From an uncultured Acetatifactor sp. (GTDB lineage Bacteria > Bacillota > Clostridia > Lachnospirales > Lachnospiraceae), in NCBI GenBank assembly GCA_910579755.1, contig CAJTVB010000010.1:1-64000 (forward strand): a stretch of 64,000 nt of DNA, given 5' to 3'. Below, piece after piece: positions 24,417-33,484 of the stretch. The notes beneath the pieces are model-generated. The model did not search any database, was not told where the DNA came from, and saw nothing but the letters and a program-made list of their open reading frames with translations. The first letter of the stretch is position 1. Every line of letters starts with the position of its first letter. The translations under genes were made by a program, and so were the position numbers.

Positions 24417-25067
24417 ATGCTTTTTGAAGATATGGACAGGATTGTTTTTGCAGGGGATTCGGTGACGGATATGGGAAGCGCCCAGCCGGTGGGAGAAGGC
24501 CGGTTTGATGATTTGGGACAGGGCTATGTGAGGGTGGTGGATAACCTGCTTGCAGTCTGGTACCCGGAGAGAAAGATCCGTGTGACCAACTCCGGAATAT
24601 CCGGCAATACCAGCCGGGATCTGCTGGCCAGATATCAGAGGGATGTGGTGGATTTAAAGCCTGACTGGGTTTCTATCTGCATCGGGATTAATGATGTGTG
24701 GAGACAGTTTGACTCACCGGCCATTGTGGATGCCCAGGTGATGCCGGAGGAATATGAAGCCAATGTGGAAAGGATGATATTGGCAGTGAAGGGCAGTGTG
24801 AAGGGTATTTTTATTCTTTCCCCTTATTATATGGAGCTTGACCGTCAGGATCCTATGCGTGCCAGGATGGACGAGTATACAAGGATCTGCAGGCAGCTGG
24901 CCGAAAAGCATCAGTGTATGTTTGTGGATTTCCAGAAGATATATGATGACTTCTGCTCCGTTCGCCATTCCTCCTGTGTGGCCTGGGATAAGATTCATCC
25001 CAACCAGGTGGGAGCAACGCTGATGGCCAGGGCATTTCTGGAAAAATGCGAATTTGCGTTTTCATAA
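24417..25067 (+). CDS. SGNH/GDSL-family hydrolase
   Basis: A 216-residue protein; GAAGGAGG lies 10 nt before the ATG. Block I is IVFAGDSVTDMG (the catalytic Ser in GDS), block II NSGISGNTS, block III ICIGINDVW (the Asn of the oxyanion hole), and block V AWDKIHPNQVG (Asp and His of the triad). No signal peptide is present, so it should be cytosolic. The family includes esterases, lipases and carbohydrate deacetylases; the short length and DxxH near the end resemble carbohydrate-ester enzymes, but the substrate is open. Confidence 0.9.
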   Translation: MLFEDMDRIVFAGDSVTDMGSAQPVGEGRFDDLGQGYVRVVDNLLAVWYPERKIRVTNSGISGNTSRDLLARYQRDVVDLKPDWVSICIGINDVWRQFDSPAIVDAQVMPEEYEANVERMILAVKGSVKGIFILSPYYMELDRQDPMRARMDEYTRICRQLAEKHQCMFVDFQKIYDDFCSVRHSSCVAWDKIHPNQVGATLMARAFLEKCEFAFS

Positions 25068-25110
25068 AAAGGCAGTATTTCAAAGATACAGGGATCAGAG
25101 CAGTATTTTG

Positions 25111-25160
25111 CCCGATTCTGTGCAGATGCAATATCCGTTTTTGCACTGCCCAGAATCGGG
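25111..25160. terminator. Hairpin between convergent genes
   Basis: CCCGATTCTG (25111-25120) and CAGAATCGGG (25151-25160) are perfect 10-bp arms, with further inner pairing (TGCA/TGCA). It lies between two converging genes and could end both, but no strong T-run follows. Confidence 0.5.
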
Positions 25161-25202
25161 TTGAAAATTATAGTGATGAGTTCGTCTTGGGGAAGGCGGC
25201 AT

Positions 25203-27020
25203 TCAGCGGCTGGGGATCTTCAGCACCTGACCGATGCTCAAGTTGTCGCCGGACAGCCCGTTCAGCTTTTGGATGGCTTCCACTGTAGTATCGAATCTTC
25301 TGGACAGAAGCCAGAGAGTATCACCGGCCCTGACGGTATATTCGAAATAGGAGGTGTCTGTGTCGGCGGGAATCTTCAGCACCTGGCCGATATTGAGCAG
25401 ATCGCTGGTAAGGCCGTTCAGCTGCTTAAGCGCTTCCACCGTTGTGCCATACCGTTTCGCGATGAGCCACAGACTGTCTCCGGGCTGTACTACGTATTCT
25501 CTGACGCCTGGCTGGGGACCGGGGAAGGGCACATTCTGGCCGATGCCAAAGTATACCTCATACAAATTTTTCCAGGTAAGGGGTCCCACGATGCCGTCCG
25601 GAGTGATTCCCACGGCCTGCTGGAAGGCGGTGACGGCCTGCCTGGTTCCGGGGCCGAAGACGCCGTCCTGAGCCGGGGCGGGGATACCGGGATAAAACAG
25701 GGCCGCCATATTCAGGAGGTACTGCAGGGTAATCACATCAGGGCTTTTAGAACCCTGGCGAAGTATGGAGGAGGGCGGCACTGTTCCTATACCTAAGGAG
25801 GTGCCTTCGCTGTCCAGCTCTGCCAGTCTGGTTATGGCGGCGTAGATGCCGGAAATCTTATACCAGGTGGATTTTCCTACGATACCGTCCGGGGAGAGGC
25901 CGAAAACGCTCTGGAATTTAGTTACGGCAGCTTTGGTGCTGTCCCCGAAGGTGCCTGCGGGGTCGGTGATCACAGGAATGGCCGGATAGTTTCTCCGGAT
26001 CCTTCCCAGATAGGTTTGGATCGTCTGCACGTCCAGACCGGTGCTGCCCTGCTTGAGGGGTGTGCCGGGGTAGGAGGACAGGACGCCTGTGATTGTATTA
26101 GTGGATGAGATCTCCACATCCTGAGGGTAGTAGGTTCGCAGGATCTGCAGGGGAGTACGGCCCTGATTGGCCAAGGTTACGGTGCCCCACTGGGAAAGGC
26201 CCCTGCAGGTCACAGTGGTCCCATTGCAGAAGGATGTGAAGAAGGGTGCGTCCTGGCTGGGCCGCCGGACAAATTCATTAAAGATATTGTCCACAATTCT
26301 GCTGATGGATTCGTAGATGGGGCGTCCCGGAATAAATGCCTGGTCATATGCGGTGCTGTTGGTAATGTCGTAGTTATAGCCCCGGTTTCTGTACCATTCC
26401 GTAAAGATCCGGTTCAGGGCAAAGGTAATGATGGCGTAAATGTTGGCAGTCAGCGCAGCCTCCGGCCAGGTGGGATAGATCTCGCTGCTGGCCGCATTCT
26501 TCACGTAATCGGGGAAGGATACCTGTACATTGGAGGCGGAGGAGCCGGGAGCCCCCAGATGGACGGTGATGGGATTGGGAATCACCACCTGCCGCAGGAT
26601 TCTGGCGCTGTCCGTGGTGCCTTCCTGATTCCGGGGGGTACGGGAGGCCACAGCGGGCTGGCCCACAAAGATCCTGGTTTGCTGGGGACGGCGCTGCATC
26701 TGTTGCATGGGAACCAGCTCCAGAGGCAGAAGAGCGGTCTCTCCCTCATAGATGGGGATGTCGGAGACATAGACGGTGTTAAAGCCCGTCTCCCGGACCA
26801 GGACATTGTAGCTCTTATAGGGCAACTCCATAAAATACTGATTTTGGGAAAAGCTTTTATCCAGTGTCTCCAGGGGGACCTTGAGGGTTTCCCCGCTTTC
26901 ATCCGTTGTCAGATCATAGACGACGCTGCCATGGGAATCCAGGATGCTGACCTGCACTCCTGCCAGAGGAACAGCCTCCTGGGCCGTCTGCACCTGTACG
27001 ATCAGATATCCGATAGCCAT
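25203..27020 (-). CDS. SpoIID-like, peptidoglycan-binding, LysM spore/wall protein
   Basis: A 605-residue multidomain protein. In order: a transthyretin-like domain (about 1-105; YLIVQVQTAQEAVPLAGVQV), a linker, a SpoIID-like domain (about 170-305; ends with GLSQWGTVTLANQG and ILRTYYP), two PG_binding_1 domains (about 320-400 and 420-500; each with PDGIVG), and two LysM domains at the end (YVVQPGDSLWLIAKRYGTT; YTVRAGDTLWLLSRR). No signal peptide or membrane helix is seen. Spore-assembly LysM proteins made in the mother cell also lack one, so a coat/cortex role is a fair inference. It is divergent from the carboxylesterase gene. Confidence 0.85.
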   Translation of the reverse strand: MAIGYLIVQVQTAQEAVPLAGVQVSILDSHGSVVYDLTTDESGETLKVPLETLDKSFSQNQYFMELPYKSYNVLVRETGFNTVYVSDIPIYEGETALLPLELVPMQQMQRRPQQTRIFVGQPAVASRTPRNQEGTTDSARILRQVVIPNPITVHLGAPGSSASNVQVSFPDYVKNAASSEIYPTWPEAALTANIYAIITFALNRIFTEWYRNRGYNYDITNSTAYDQAFIPGRPIYESISRIVDNIFNEFVRRPSQDAPFFTSFCNGTTVTCRGLSQWGTVTLANQGRTPLQILRTYYPQDVEISSTNTITGVLSSYPGTPLKQGSTGLDVQTIQTYLGRIRRNYPAIPVITDPAGTFGDSTKAAVTKFQSVFGLSPDGIVGKSTWYKISGIYAAITRLAELDSEGTSLGIGTVPPSSILRQGSKSPDVITLQYLLNMAALFYPGIPAPAQDGVFGPGTRQAVTAFQQAVGITPDGIVGPLTWKNLYEVYFGIGQNVPFPGPQPGVREYVVQPGDSLWLIAKRYGTTVEALKQLNGLTSDLLNIGQVLKIPADTDTSYFEYTVRAGDTLWLLSRRFDTTVEAIQKLNGLSGDNLSIGQVLKIPSR

Positions 27021-27173
27021 AAAATAGTTTTCTCCTTATTTCCTATAATGAATAAAATATGAAGGAAGGCCGGGGAAGGTGACAAAAGCATAGCGCAGCC
27101 GCGGGTGGCGCGGCATGAAGTGGAGCCGCTTGTGCGCAAAATGCAGCGCAGAAACGGAAAAATGGAGGTTAAT

Positions 27174-28736
27174 ATGGAACGAGAATTTTTATATGACCGG
27201 GATCACGTAATTGTTGACACAGACAAGGGAAAGGTCCGGGGATACCGCTATGACGGTATATCTATTTTCAAGGGGATTCCTTATGCCCATGCCCGCAGGT
27301 TTCATGCGCCGGAAGCGGTGAAGCCCTGGGAAGGGGTTATGGATGCCACAAGCTACGGGTATGTGTGTCCTTTGCTTGAAATGGGAAAGCCCGGCGGAGA
27401 GCTGATGGTGCCCCACAGATATTGGGTGATGGATGAAGATTGCCAGAATCTGAATATCTGGACGCCGGAATGTGACGGCGGAAAGCACCCGGTGCTGGTA
27501 TGGCTTCACGGCGGCGGCTTTGAGGCCGGGTCGGCCATCGAGCAGATCGCGTATGAGGGAGAGAGCATGTGCCGGGAGGGACAGGCGGTGGTGGTGTCTA
27601 TCAACCATCGGTTAAATATTCTGGGATACTTTGACCTTTCGGATTTCGGAGAGGAGTATGCCAATTCCGGAAATGCAGGCGGGGATGACATTGTGGCGGC
27701 TCTTAGGTGGATTCATGAAAACATAGCGGCTTTTGGGGGAGACCCGGAAAATGTGACGATTTTCGGCCAGTCCGGCGGGGGAGCCAAGGTCACGGTGCTT
27801 TTGCAGACCCCGGCGGCGGACGGCCTGTACGCCAAAGGGATCAACATGAGCGGCACTATAGATCAGCTTTTTACGGAAAGCGACGAAACAGGTCAGGAGC
27901 TGGCCATGGAGATTATGGCGGAGCTTGGCATCGACGGAGACATCCGGGAGCTGGAGGAGGTGCCCTATTCTGCTTTGGCGGAGGCCTACAAGACGGTGAA
28001 GCCCGGACTGGCGGCGGCAGGAAAATATGTGGGCTGTATTCCCCGGGCCAACGGGTTTTATGCAGGCTCTCCGGACCGGATCGGCTTTAGGAAGGAGACG
28101 GCCCATATACCCATGTTGATCGGCTCCACCTACGGAGAGTTTACGGCCTTTGCTGCTCCGGAAGTCCGCAAGGAACAGCTGACGGAAAATCAGGGGGCGG
28201 CCATGGTGACGGAAGCGCTGGGGCTTTCGGCGGCGCAGGAGCTGCTGCCGCTGTACAAATCCGCATATCCCCACAGGAATCCGGTGGATCTGCTGACGCT
28301 GGACTTTATTTTCCGGCTGCCGGGCCAGCGCTATATCCGAAACAGAAGCGCTCTGAATAAGTGTACCTATTCTTATCTTTTTGACCTGGATATGCCTATA
28401 AACGGCAGGACCGTACCGGCACACTGCGCGGATATTCCCTTTGTGTTTCACAACACACAGCTGGTGCCCTCCACTCAGATCCCGGGAGTCACGGAAAAGC
28501 TGGAGAAGCAGATTTTTGACACGGTGATGGCCTTTGCCAGAACAGGAAGCCCGGAGAATCCCGCAATACCCCATTGGCCGGCCAGCGCCCCGGAGACGGA
28601 AAATGCGATGATATTTAATGAAAATACGTATCTTGGAGTGAACCACGACAGGGAGCTGGTTCCCGTGTTTGCAAAATACATGGGCCCCATTTTTATGAGG
28701 CGCATGGCGGAGGTGATGGGAAAGGTACAGCATTAA
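27174..28736 (+). CDS. Type-B carboxylesterase
   Basis: A 520-residue protein. The ATG at 27174 has GGAGG 6 nt upstream. The fold markers are in place: GVRGYRYDG-like first strand (KVRGYRYDGISIFKGIPYA), EDCQNLNIWTPE, the oxyanion hole VWLHGGGFEAGS, and the nucleophile elbow TIFGQSGGGAKVT (GxSxG with G in front). The Glu (GSTYGEFTAF) and His (VPAHCADIPFVF) of the triad fit the family. No signal peptide, so cytosolic. Substrates of this family range from p-nitrobenzyl esters to xenobiotic or plant esters. It starts a tight run with the DUF3842 gene 12 bp downstream. Confidence 0.92.
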   Translation: MEREFLYDRDHVIVDTDKGKVRGYRYDGISIFKGIPYAHARRFHAPEAVKPWEGVMDATSYGYVCPLLEMGKPGGELMVPHRYWVMDEDCQNLNIWTPECDGGKHPVLVWLHGGGFEAGSAIEQIAYEGESMCREGQAVVVSINHRLNILGYFDLSDFGEEYANSGNAGGDDIVAALRWIHENIAAFGGDPENVTIFGQSGGGAKVTVLLQTPAADGLYAKGINMSGTIDQLFTESDETGQELAMEIMAELGIDGDIRELEEVPYSALAEAYKTVKPGLAAAGKYVGCIPRANGFYAGSPDRIGFRKETAHIPMLIGSTYGEFTAFAAPEVRKEQLTENQGAAMVTEALGLSAAQELLPLYKSAYPHRNPVDLLTLDFIFRLPGQRYIRNRSALNKCTYSYLFDLDMPINGRTVPAHCADIPFVFHNTQLVPSTQIPGVTEKLEKQIFDTVMAFARTGSPENPAIPHWPASAPETENAMIFNENTYLGVNHDRELVPVFAKYMGPIFMRRMAEVMGKVQH

Positions 28737-28748
28737 GGGAGGCAGAGA

Positions 28749-29153
28749 ATGAAGAGAATTATGATCATGGACGGACAGGGCGGCGGCGTGGGCCGAAGTC
28801 TAGTGGAGGCGCTGTCCGCCAGATATCCGGAGGCGGAGCTGATCGCTGTGGGTACCAACGCCATGGCTACTGCCAACATGATGAAGGGGGGCTGTGCGGT
28901 GGGTGCCACCGGTGAGAATGCGGTGGTGTGCAATGCCTCCAGGGCGGACGCCATCCTGGGTCCCATGGGCATCATTATGGCCAATTCCATGCTGGGAGAG
29001 GTGACACCCCGAATGGCGGAGGCGGTGGCATCCAGCGATGCCCGTATTCTGCTGATTCCCATGAACCGCTGCAGTGCACAGGTGATGGGACTGGAGAACA
29101 GAAAGCTGGGAGATTACATTCGTGAGGCCGCGGACAGGCTGGAGGATCTGTGA
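28749..29153 (+). CDS. DUF3842 family protein
   Basis: A 134-residue protein with GGGAGG before the ATG. It looks like a small Rossmann-type domain: MKRIMIMDGQGGGVGRSLVE has the glycine-rich loop of nucleotide-binding proteins, then ELIAVGTNAMATANMMKGG and GPMGIIMANSMLGEVTP. The pattern matches what I remember as DUF3842, restricted to Clostridia. No reaction is known. It is placed 1 bp before the HAD gene and in the same run as aroE, aroK and aroQ. Confidence 0.8.
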   Translation: MKRIMIMDGQGGGVGRSLVEALSARYPEAELIAVGTNAMATANMMKGGCAVGATGENAVVCNASRADAILGPMGIIMANSMLGEVTPRMAEAVASSDARILLIPMNRCSAQVMGLENRKLGDYIREAADRLEDL

Positions 29154-29154
29154 T

Positions 29155-29703
29155 ATGTTGAAACGATTTTATCCCGATGCAGAGACGGAGAATGCATATG
29201 AAATCGATTATGCCGGATTTTGCAAAATGGGCTGCCGGGGAGTGATTTTTGATGTGGATAATACGCTGGTTCCCCATGGCGCGCCGGCGGACGAGCGGGC
29301 CATAGCGTTGTTTGAAAAGCTTCACGGGCTGGGGCTTGGAACGGTGCTTTTATCCAACAATAAGGAGCCGAGAGTAAAGAGTTTTGCCCGGCAGGTGGGA
29401 TCGGATTATATTTTCAGGGCGGGAAAGCCCGGAAGAGAAGGTTATGAAAGGGCCATGGAGCGTATGGGAACCGGGCCGGAGACTACCCTTTTTGTGGGCG
29501 ACCAGCTGTTTACGGACGTCTGGGGGGCAAAAAGGGCGGGAATCTACGCCTGTCTGGTAAAGCCTATCCATCCGAAGGAAGAGATCCAGATAGTTTTAAA
29601 GCGATATCTGGAGCGGATCGTGTTGTTTTTTTATCACAGGAAAAGCGAAAAAGAAAGAACCAGAGCCTTTGGGGCAGCAGGAAAGGAGGCGCCGGAAGCA
29701 TGA
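29155..29703 (+). CDS. YqeG-family HAD-type phosphatase
   Basis: A 182-residue protein starting 1 bp after the previous stop. HAD motif I is VIFDVDNTLVPHG, motif II LLSNNKE, the lysine region FRAGKPGREGYERA, and motif IV FVGDQLFTDVWGAKRAG. This set and the short cap-less form match YqeG (HAD subfamily IIIA), related to mitochondrial phosphatidylglycerophosphate phosphatase. In Bacillus, yqeG lies next to yqeH and aroD; here it overlaps aroE by 4 bp (ATGA), a similar link with the shikimate genes. Confidence 0.88.
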   Translation: MLKRFYPDAETENAYEIDYAGFCKMGCRGVIFDVDNTLVPHGAPADERAIALFEKLHGLGLGTVLLSNNKEPRVKSFARQVGSDYIFRAGKPGREGYERAMERMGTGPETTLFVGDQLFTDVWGAKRAGIYACLVKPIHPKEEIQIVLKRYLERIVLFFYHRKSEKERTRAFGAAGKEAPEA

Positions 29704-30590
29704 AGGAAACAGGCGGTCAAAGAAACATCGACGGATACACCCGTGTGTGCGGGCTGATAGGAAATCCGGTGGAGCATACCATGTCTCCGGCCATCCACAA
29801 TACCCTGACGGCAGCCTTGGGAGAGAATCTGGTCTATGTGCCTTTCCGGGTGCCGGAGGGCCGGGTGCGGGAGGCGGTGGAAGGAGCCTATGCGTTGAAT
29901 CTGCTGGGAGTGAATGTAACGGTTCCTTATAAGAGTCAGGTGATCCCCTTTTTGAAGGAGATTGATCCCCTGGCGGAGCGGATCGGCGCGGTAAATACCC
30001 TGGTGCGGACGGAGGGTGGATTTCGAGGCTATAATACGGACATGCCGGGACTTTACCGGGCTATGTGCCGGGACGGGATCCGGATAGAAGACGGACAGGT
30101 ACTGATTCTGGGGGCCGGCGGTGCGGCCAGAGCGGTGGCCATGCTGCTGGCGGAAAAGGGTGCCCGCCGGGTGGTGATTCTGAACCGTACGGCAGATAAG
30201 GCCGAAGGGCTGGCGGAGGAGGTTAACCGCGGGGCCGGAAGGGAATTGGCAAGGGGGCTGGCTTTGGAGGAGCATGAGAAGCTTCCCCGGGGAGAAGCAT
30301 ACCTGGCCATACAGGCCACCAACGTAGGCATGTTTCCGGGCGTACAGGATGCGGTTATCGAGGATGCAGAATTTTACAGGAAAATACACACAGGCTACGA
30401 CCTGATCTTTAATCCCGCCAGGACTCGTTTCATGTCCCTGGTGGAGGAAAACGGCGGAAGGGCCTTTAACGGTCTGAAAATGCTGTTGTACCAGGGGATT
30501 ATTGCCTATGAGCTTTGGACAGGAGCCCGGGTGGGGCCTGAGCTGTCGGAAGTGGCATATGTAAGAATGAAGAGGGCCATGGGAATATAA
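29700..30590 (+). CDS. aroE: Shikimate dehydrogenase
   Basis: A 296-residue cytosolic enzyme reducing 3-dehydroshikimate with NADPH. It overlaps the HAD gene by 4 bp; GGAGG is inside that gene. The substrate site reads GNPVEHTMSPAIHN (S and H), VTVPYKSQ (catalytic Lys), RIGAVNTLV and GYNTDMPG (Asp). The NADP loop is LILGAGGAARAV with NRTADKAEGL marking the 2'-phosphate site. The end (GLKMLLYQGIIAYELWTG) is typical. It is the first of three consecutive shikimate-pathway genes. Confidence 0.95.
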   Translation: MKETGGQRNIDGYTRVCGLIGNPVEHTMSPAIHNTLTAALGENLVYVPFRVPEGRVREAVEGAYALNLLGVNVTVPYKSQVIPFLKEIDPLAERIGAVNTLVRTEGGFRGYNTDMPGLYRAMCRDGIRIEDGQVLILGAGGAARAVAMLLAEKGARRVVILNRTADKAEGLAEEVNRGAGRELARGLALEEHEKLPRGEAYLAIQATNVGMFPGVQDAVIEDAEFYRKIHTGYDLIFNPARTRFMSLVEENGGRAFNGLKMLLYQGIIAYELWTGARVGPELSEVAYVRMKRAMGI

Positions 30591-30618
30591 ACCGTGGAAA
30601 AAATACCGGAGGTTTTAG

Positions 30619-31149
30619 ATGAAGAGCAGGAATCTGGTTTTGACCGGCTTTATGGGCAGCGGCAAGACGTCCATAGGCTTACGGCTTTCCTACAGGCTGC
30701 AGATAATGGTGGAGGATACGGATAAGCTGATCGAGCGCCGGGAGGGAAGGAGCATCAGCGATATTTTTGCCCGGGAGGGGGAGGAATATTTCAGGCAGCA
30801 GGAGACGGCCCTGCTGAAGGAGCTGACAGAGGGCAGATATCAAAGAATCTATTCCGTGGGCGGCGGCACTCCTGTCCGGGAAGAGAACAGACAGCTGCTG
30901 GGAAAGCTGGGACTGGTGGTTTATCTGCGGGCCCGGCCCGAAACTATCTATGAGCGGCTGAAGGGGGATGTCACCAGGCCTCTTCTGCAGTGCGCCGATC
31001 CCCTTGGCAGGATCCGGGAGCTGATGGAAGGCAGGAGCGGAGCTTATGAGGCCTGTGCCCACATTATTGTGGATGTGGATGGAAAGACCGTGGAGGAGAT
31101 TATGGATATCATTGAAAGAGAGGCGGAGGCCTGTGACGGGAGGCCGTGA
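30619..31149 (+). CDS. aroK: Shikimate kinase
   Basis: A 176-residue P-loop kinase that makes shikimate 3-phosphate. The P-loop is GFMGSGKTSIG (residues 11-21); EDTDKLIERREGRSISDIF carries the shikimate-binding Asp, EEYFRQQET the Arg, and the SVGGGTPV loop is the Walker-B-like glycine motif. LRARPETIYERL and RPLL form the lid. It follows aroE by 28 bp with GGAGG before the ATG. Confidence 0.95.
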   Translation: MKSRNLVLTGFMGSGKTSIGLRLSYRLQIMVEDTDKLIERREGRSISDIFAREGEEYFRQQETALLKELTEGRYQRIYSVGGGTPVREENRQLLGKLGLVVYLRARPETIYERLKGDVTRPLLQCADPLGRIRELMEGRSGAYEACAHIIVDVDGKTVEEIMDIIEREAEACDGRP

Positions 31150-31179
31150 AAATGAACAAGAGCGAAGGAGGATGCGGCT

Positions 31180-31626
31180 TTGAAAATTTTAGTAATCAAC
31201 GGTCCCAACATTAATTTTCTGGGGATCAGGGAAAAAAGCGTATACGGAACTTTAGATTATCAGTATCTTCTGGACTTGATACACAGAAAGGGTCAGGAAA
31301 CCGGGCAGGATATCACAGTGTTCCAGAGCAACCACGAGGGAGCGATTATTGACAGGCTGCAGGATGCCTATTTTGACGGGACGGAAGGAATCGTCATCAA
31401 TCCCGGCGCCTATACCCACTACAGCTATGCCATCAGAGACGCCCTGGCCTCTCTTTTCATCCCCAAGGTGGAGGTGCATATCTCAGACATTACCAAAAGG
31501 GAGGAGTTCCGCAAGGTATCGGTGACGGCTCCGGTCTGCGATCACCAGATTTACGGTCAGGGGCTTGAGGGATACCTGCAGGCCATCGATTTCATCCTGG
31601 GTAAAAGGGCCTCCGGCGAAGTATAA
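31180..31626 (+). CDS. aroQ: 3-Dehydroquinate dehydratase, type II
   Basis: A 148-residue enzyme, usual length. The start is a TTG at 31180, supported by GGAGG 8 nt upstream and the family start KILVINGPNINFLG; no nearby ATG is in frame. Active-site elements: the NxNFLGIREKSVYG loop with the catalytic Tyr, QSNHEGAIID, INPGAYTHYS and EVHISDI. The usual HAS ending is partly altered. It dehydrates 3-dehydroquinate to 3-dehydroshikimate, just before the AroE step. Order aroE-aroK-aroQ. Confidence 0.94.
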   Translation: MKILVINGPNINFLGIREKSVYGTLDYQYLLDLIHRKGQETGQDITVFQSNHEGAIIDRLQDAYFDGTEGIVINPGAYTHYSYAIRDALASLFIPKVEVHISDITKREEFRKVSVTAPVCDHQIYGQGLEGYLQAIDFILGKRASGEV

Positions 31627-31730
31627 TGGAAGAAGAATGAAATTTTTTTCGAAATCTGTTGCAATCATCACGCTTTTATATTAAACTAATCAGGAATTAT
31701 AGTGTGAACAGAATATAGGAGGAATATAAT

Positions 31731-32288
31731 ATGATTTCTGCAGGTGATTTCAGAAATGGTATTACTATTGAGTACGATAATAATGTGTACCAGATCATTG
31801 AATTCCAGCATGTGAAGCCTGGAAAGGGCGCTGCGTTTGTGAGGACAAAGCTGAAAAATATCAAGAACGGCGGCGTGGTTGAGAAGACCTTCCGTCCTAC
31901 TGAGAAATGCCCCCAGGCTCGTATTGATAGAAAAGATATGCAGTATCTGTATTCGGACGGAGATCTGTACAATTTTATGGATACGGAGAACTATGAGCAG
32001 ATTGCCCTGAATAAGGACACGGTGGGTGATGCGCTGAAATTCGTCAAGGAGAACGAGATGTGCAAGGTTTGTTCTCACAACGGCAGCGTGTTTTCCGTGG
32101 AGCCGCCTCTTTTTGTAGAGCTGGAGATCACGGAGACAGAGCCGGGCTTTAAGGGTGACACCGCTACAGGAGCCAGCAAGCCGGCTATAGTGGAGACCGG
32201 GGCGCAGGTTTCCGTTCCGCTTTTTGTGGAGCAGGGGGACAAGATCAAGATCGATACCAGGACAGGAGAATATCTGTCCCGGGTATAG
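31731..32288 (+). CDS. efp: Elongation factor P
   Basis: A 185-residue three-domain beta-barrel protein that rescues ribosomes at proline runs. TAGGAGG precedes the ATG. It starts MISAGDFRNGITIEYDNNVY; the loop KPGKGAAFVRTKLKN contains the lysine at the tip that can be modified. The end GDKIKIDTRTGEYLSRV is the family signature. It has a space of 104 bp from aroQ and a strong terminator downstream, so it is likely its own unit. Confidence 0.97.
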   Translation: MISAGDFRNGITIEYDNNVYQIIEFQHVKPGKGAAFVRTKLKNIKNGGVVEKTFRPTEKCPQARIDRKDMQYLYSDGDLYNFMDTENYEQIALNKDTVGDALKFVKENEMCKVCSHNGSVFSVEPPLFVELEITETEPGFKGDTATGASKPAIVETGAQVSVPLFVEQGDKIKIDTRTGEYLSRV

Positions 32289-32320
32289 GATGGTCCATAT
32301 TCTTTATTCTATCAGACTTG

Positions 32321-32369
32321 TAAGGCGACGACGTTTTCCTGTGGGAAAGCGCTGTTGCCTTTTCTTTTT
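32321..32369 (+). terminator. efp terminator
   Basis: A long imperfect hairpin (AAGGCGAC... pairing with GTTGCCTT, with TTCC/GGGAA inside) is followed by TTTTCTTTTTTT. Confidence 0.75.
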
Positions 32370-32519
32370 TTCACTTCTGTTTATCTGTATGTACGAACCT
32401 GCGCCGGGGCTTCGGCATATCGGTTCTGTCAATTATACTGTGGGTCCCGAATCCCCGAGGGATCTTTGCCGGACCGCACAGTCACATCAAAAGCGGCGAA
32501 GAAAGGTATGGAGAAAAAT

Positions 32520-33431
32520 ATGCAAATCAACGAATTCACAGAGAAAGTACAAAAGGTATTGATGAGAGAGCTGGGAGAGGGGTACCGTGTGGAAATCAGA
32601 GAGGTCCGGAAGAATAACGGAATCGTGCTGCACGGACTGATGATATTGCCCGAGAACGGTAATATAGCGCCAACCATCTACCTGGATTCGCTCTGGGAGG
32701 CTTATGAGAGCGGCACAACCTTCAGTGAGGTCATGGGACGTCTGACCAGGATCTGCCGGGAGGAAATACCCCGGGGAAGTGTGAACATGGAGTTTTTCAG
32801 ATGCTTTGAGAAGGTCAGGGAGCGAATCTGTTACCGGCTGATCCGCCGGGAGGGCAACGAGGGGCTTCTGGAGGAAATTCCCCATGTGGAGTTTCTGGAC
32901 CTGGCAGTCTGTTTCTACTATGCCTACCGGGGACGGGAGCTGGGAGAGGGGACTATTCTGATTTATAACACCCATTTGGAGAATTGGGGCGTGGACACGG
33001 CACAGCTCATGAGACTTTCGATCAAAAACACGCCGAGACTGTTTCCCGGAGCATGCTGTTCCATGGCGGATGTCCTGCGGGATATGATAGAGTATCAAAA
33101 GGGAAAACGCGCCTCCGGAAAGGAGCTTCAGTGGGCAGAGGAGATTCCCATGATGGTGCTGACCAATCCCCGGAAGATTTACGGCGCGGTCTGCATGCTG
33201 TATCCGGGACTGCTGGAACGGCTGGCCCGGAAGGAGAAAAAGAGTCTGTATATTCTGCCCAGCTCCGTTCACGAGGTTATTCTGCTGCCTGACAACGGCG
33301 AGGAATCCCCCGAAGAGCTGAGAAGGATGATCCGGGAGGTGAATCGGGAGCATGTGGCTCCGGAGGAGGTTTTATCTGACAATCTATATTACTTTGATCT
33401 GGCGGAAAAACAGGTAAAAAACATTTTCTAA
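32520..33431 (+). CDS. DUF5688 family protein
   Basis: A 303-residue soluble protein. GGAG lies 6 nt before the ATG at 32520; an ATG 12 nt earlier is an alternative. It starts MQINEFTEKVQKVL, contains IYLDSLWEAYESG, and the central part YYAYRGRELGEGTILIYN is typical of what I remember as DUF5688, a Lachnospiraceae family. The C-terminal third has LTNPRKIYGAVCMLYPG and SLYILPSSVHEVILLPD. No catalytic motif is visible. Relatives can occur in multiple copies per genome. Role unknown. Confidence 0.75.
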   Translation: MQINEFTEKVQKVLMRELGEGYRVEIREVRKNNGIVLHGLMILPENGNIAPTIYLDSLWEAYESGTTFSEVMGRLTRICREEIPRGSVNMEFFRCFEKVRERICYRLIRREGNEGLLEEIPHVEFLDLAVCFYYAYRGRELGEGTILIYNTHLENWGVDTAQLMRLSIKNTPRLFPGACCSMADVLRDMIEYQKGKRASGKELQWAEEIPMMVLTNPRKIYGAVCMLYPGLLERLARKEKKSLYILPSSVHEVILLPDNGEESPEELRRMIREVNREHVAPEEVLSDNLYYFDLAEKQVKNIF

Positions 33432-33451
33432 AAAAATCCATCAATTTTATG

Positions 33452-33480
33452 TAGACAGACGAAAAATTTTGTGATATTAT
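33452..33480 (+). promoter_or_regulatory. tRNA-Arg promoter
   Basis: TAGACA (33452-33457), 17 bp, TATTAT (33475-33480). Transcription would start close to 33487, within the left arm of the inverted repeat around the tRNA. Confidence 0.7.
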
Positions 33481-33484
33481 ATTT

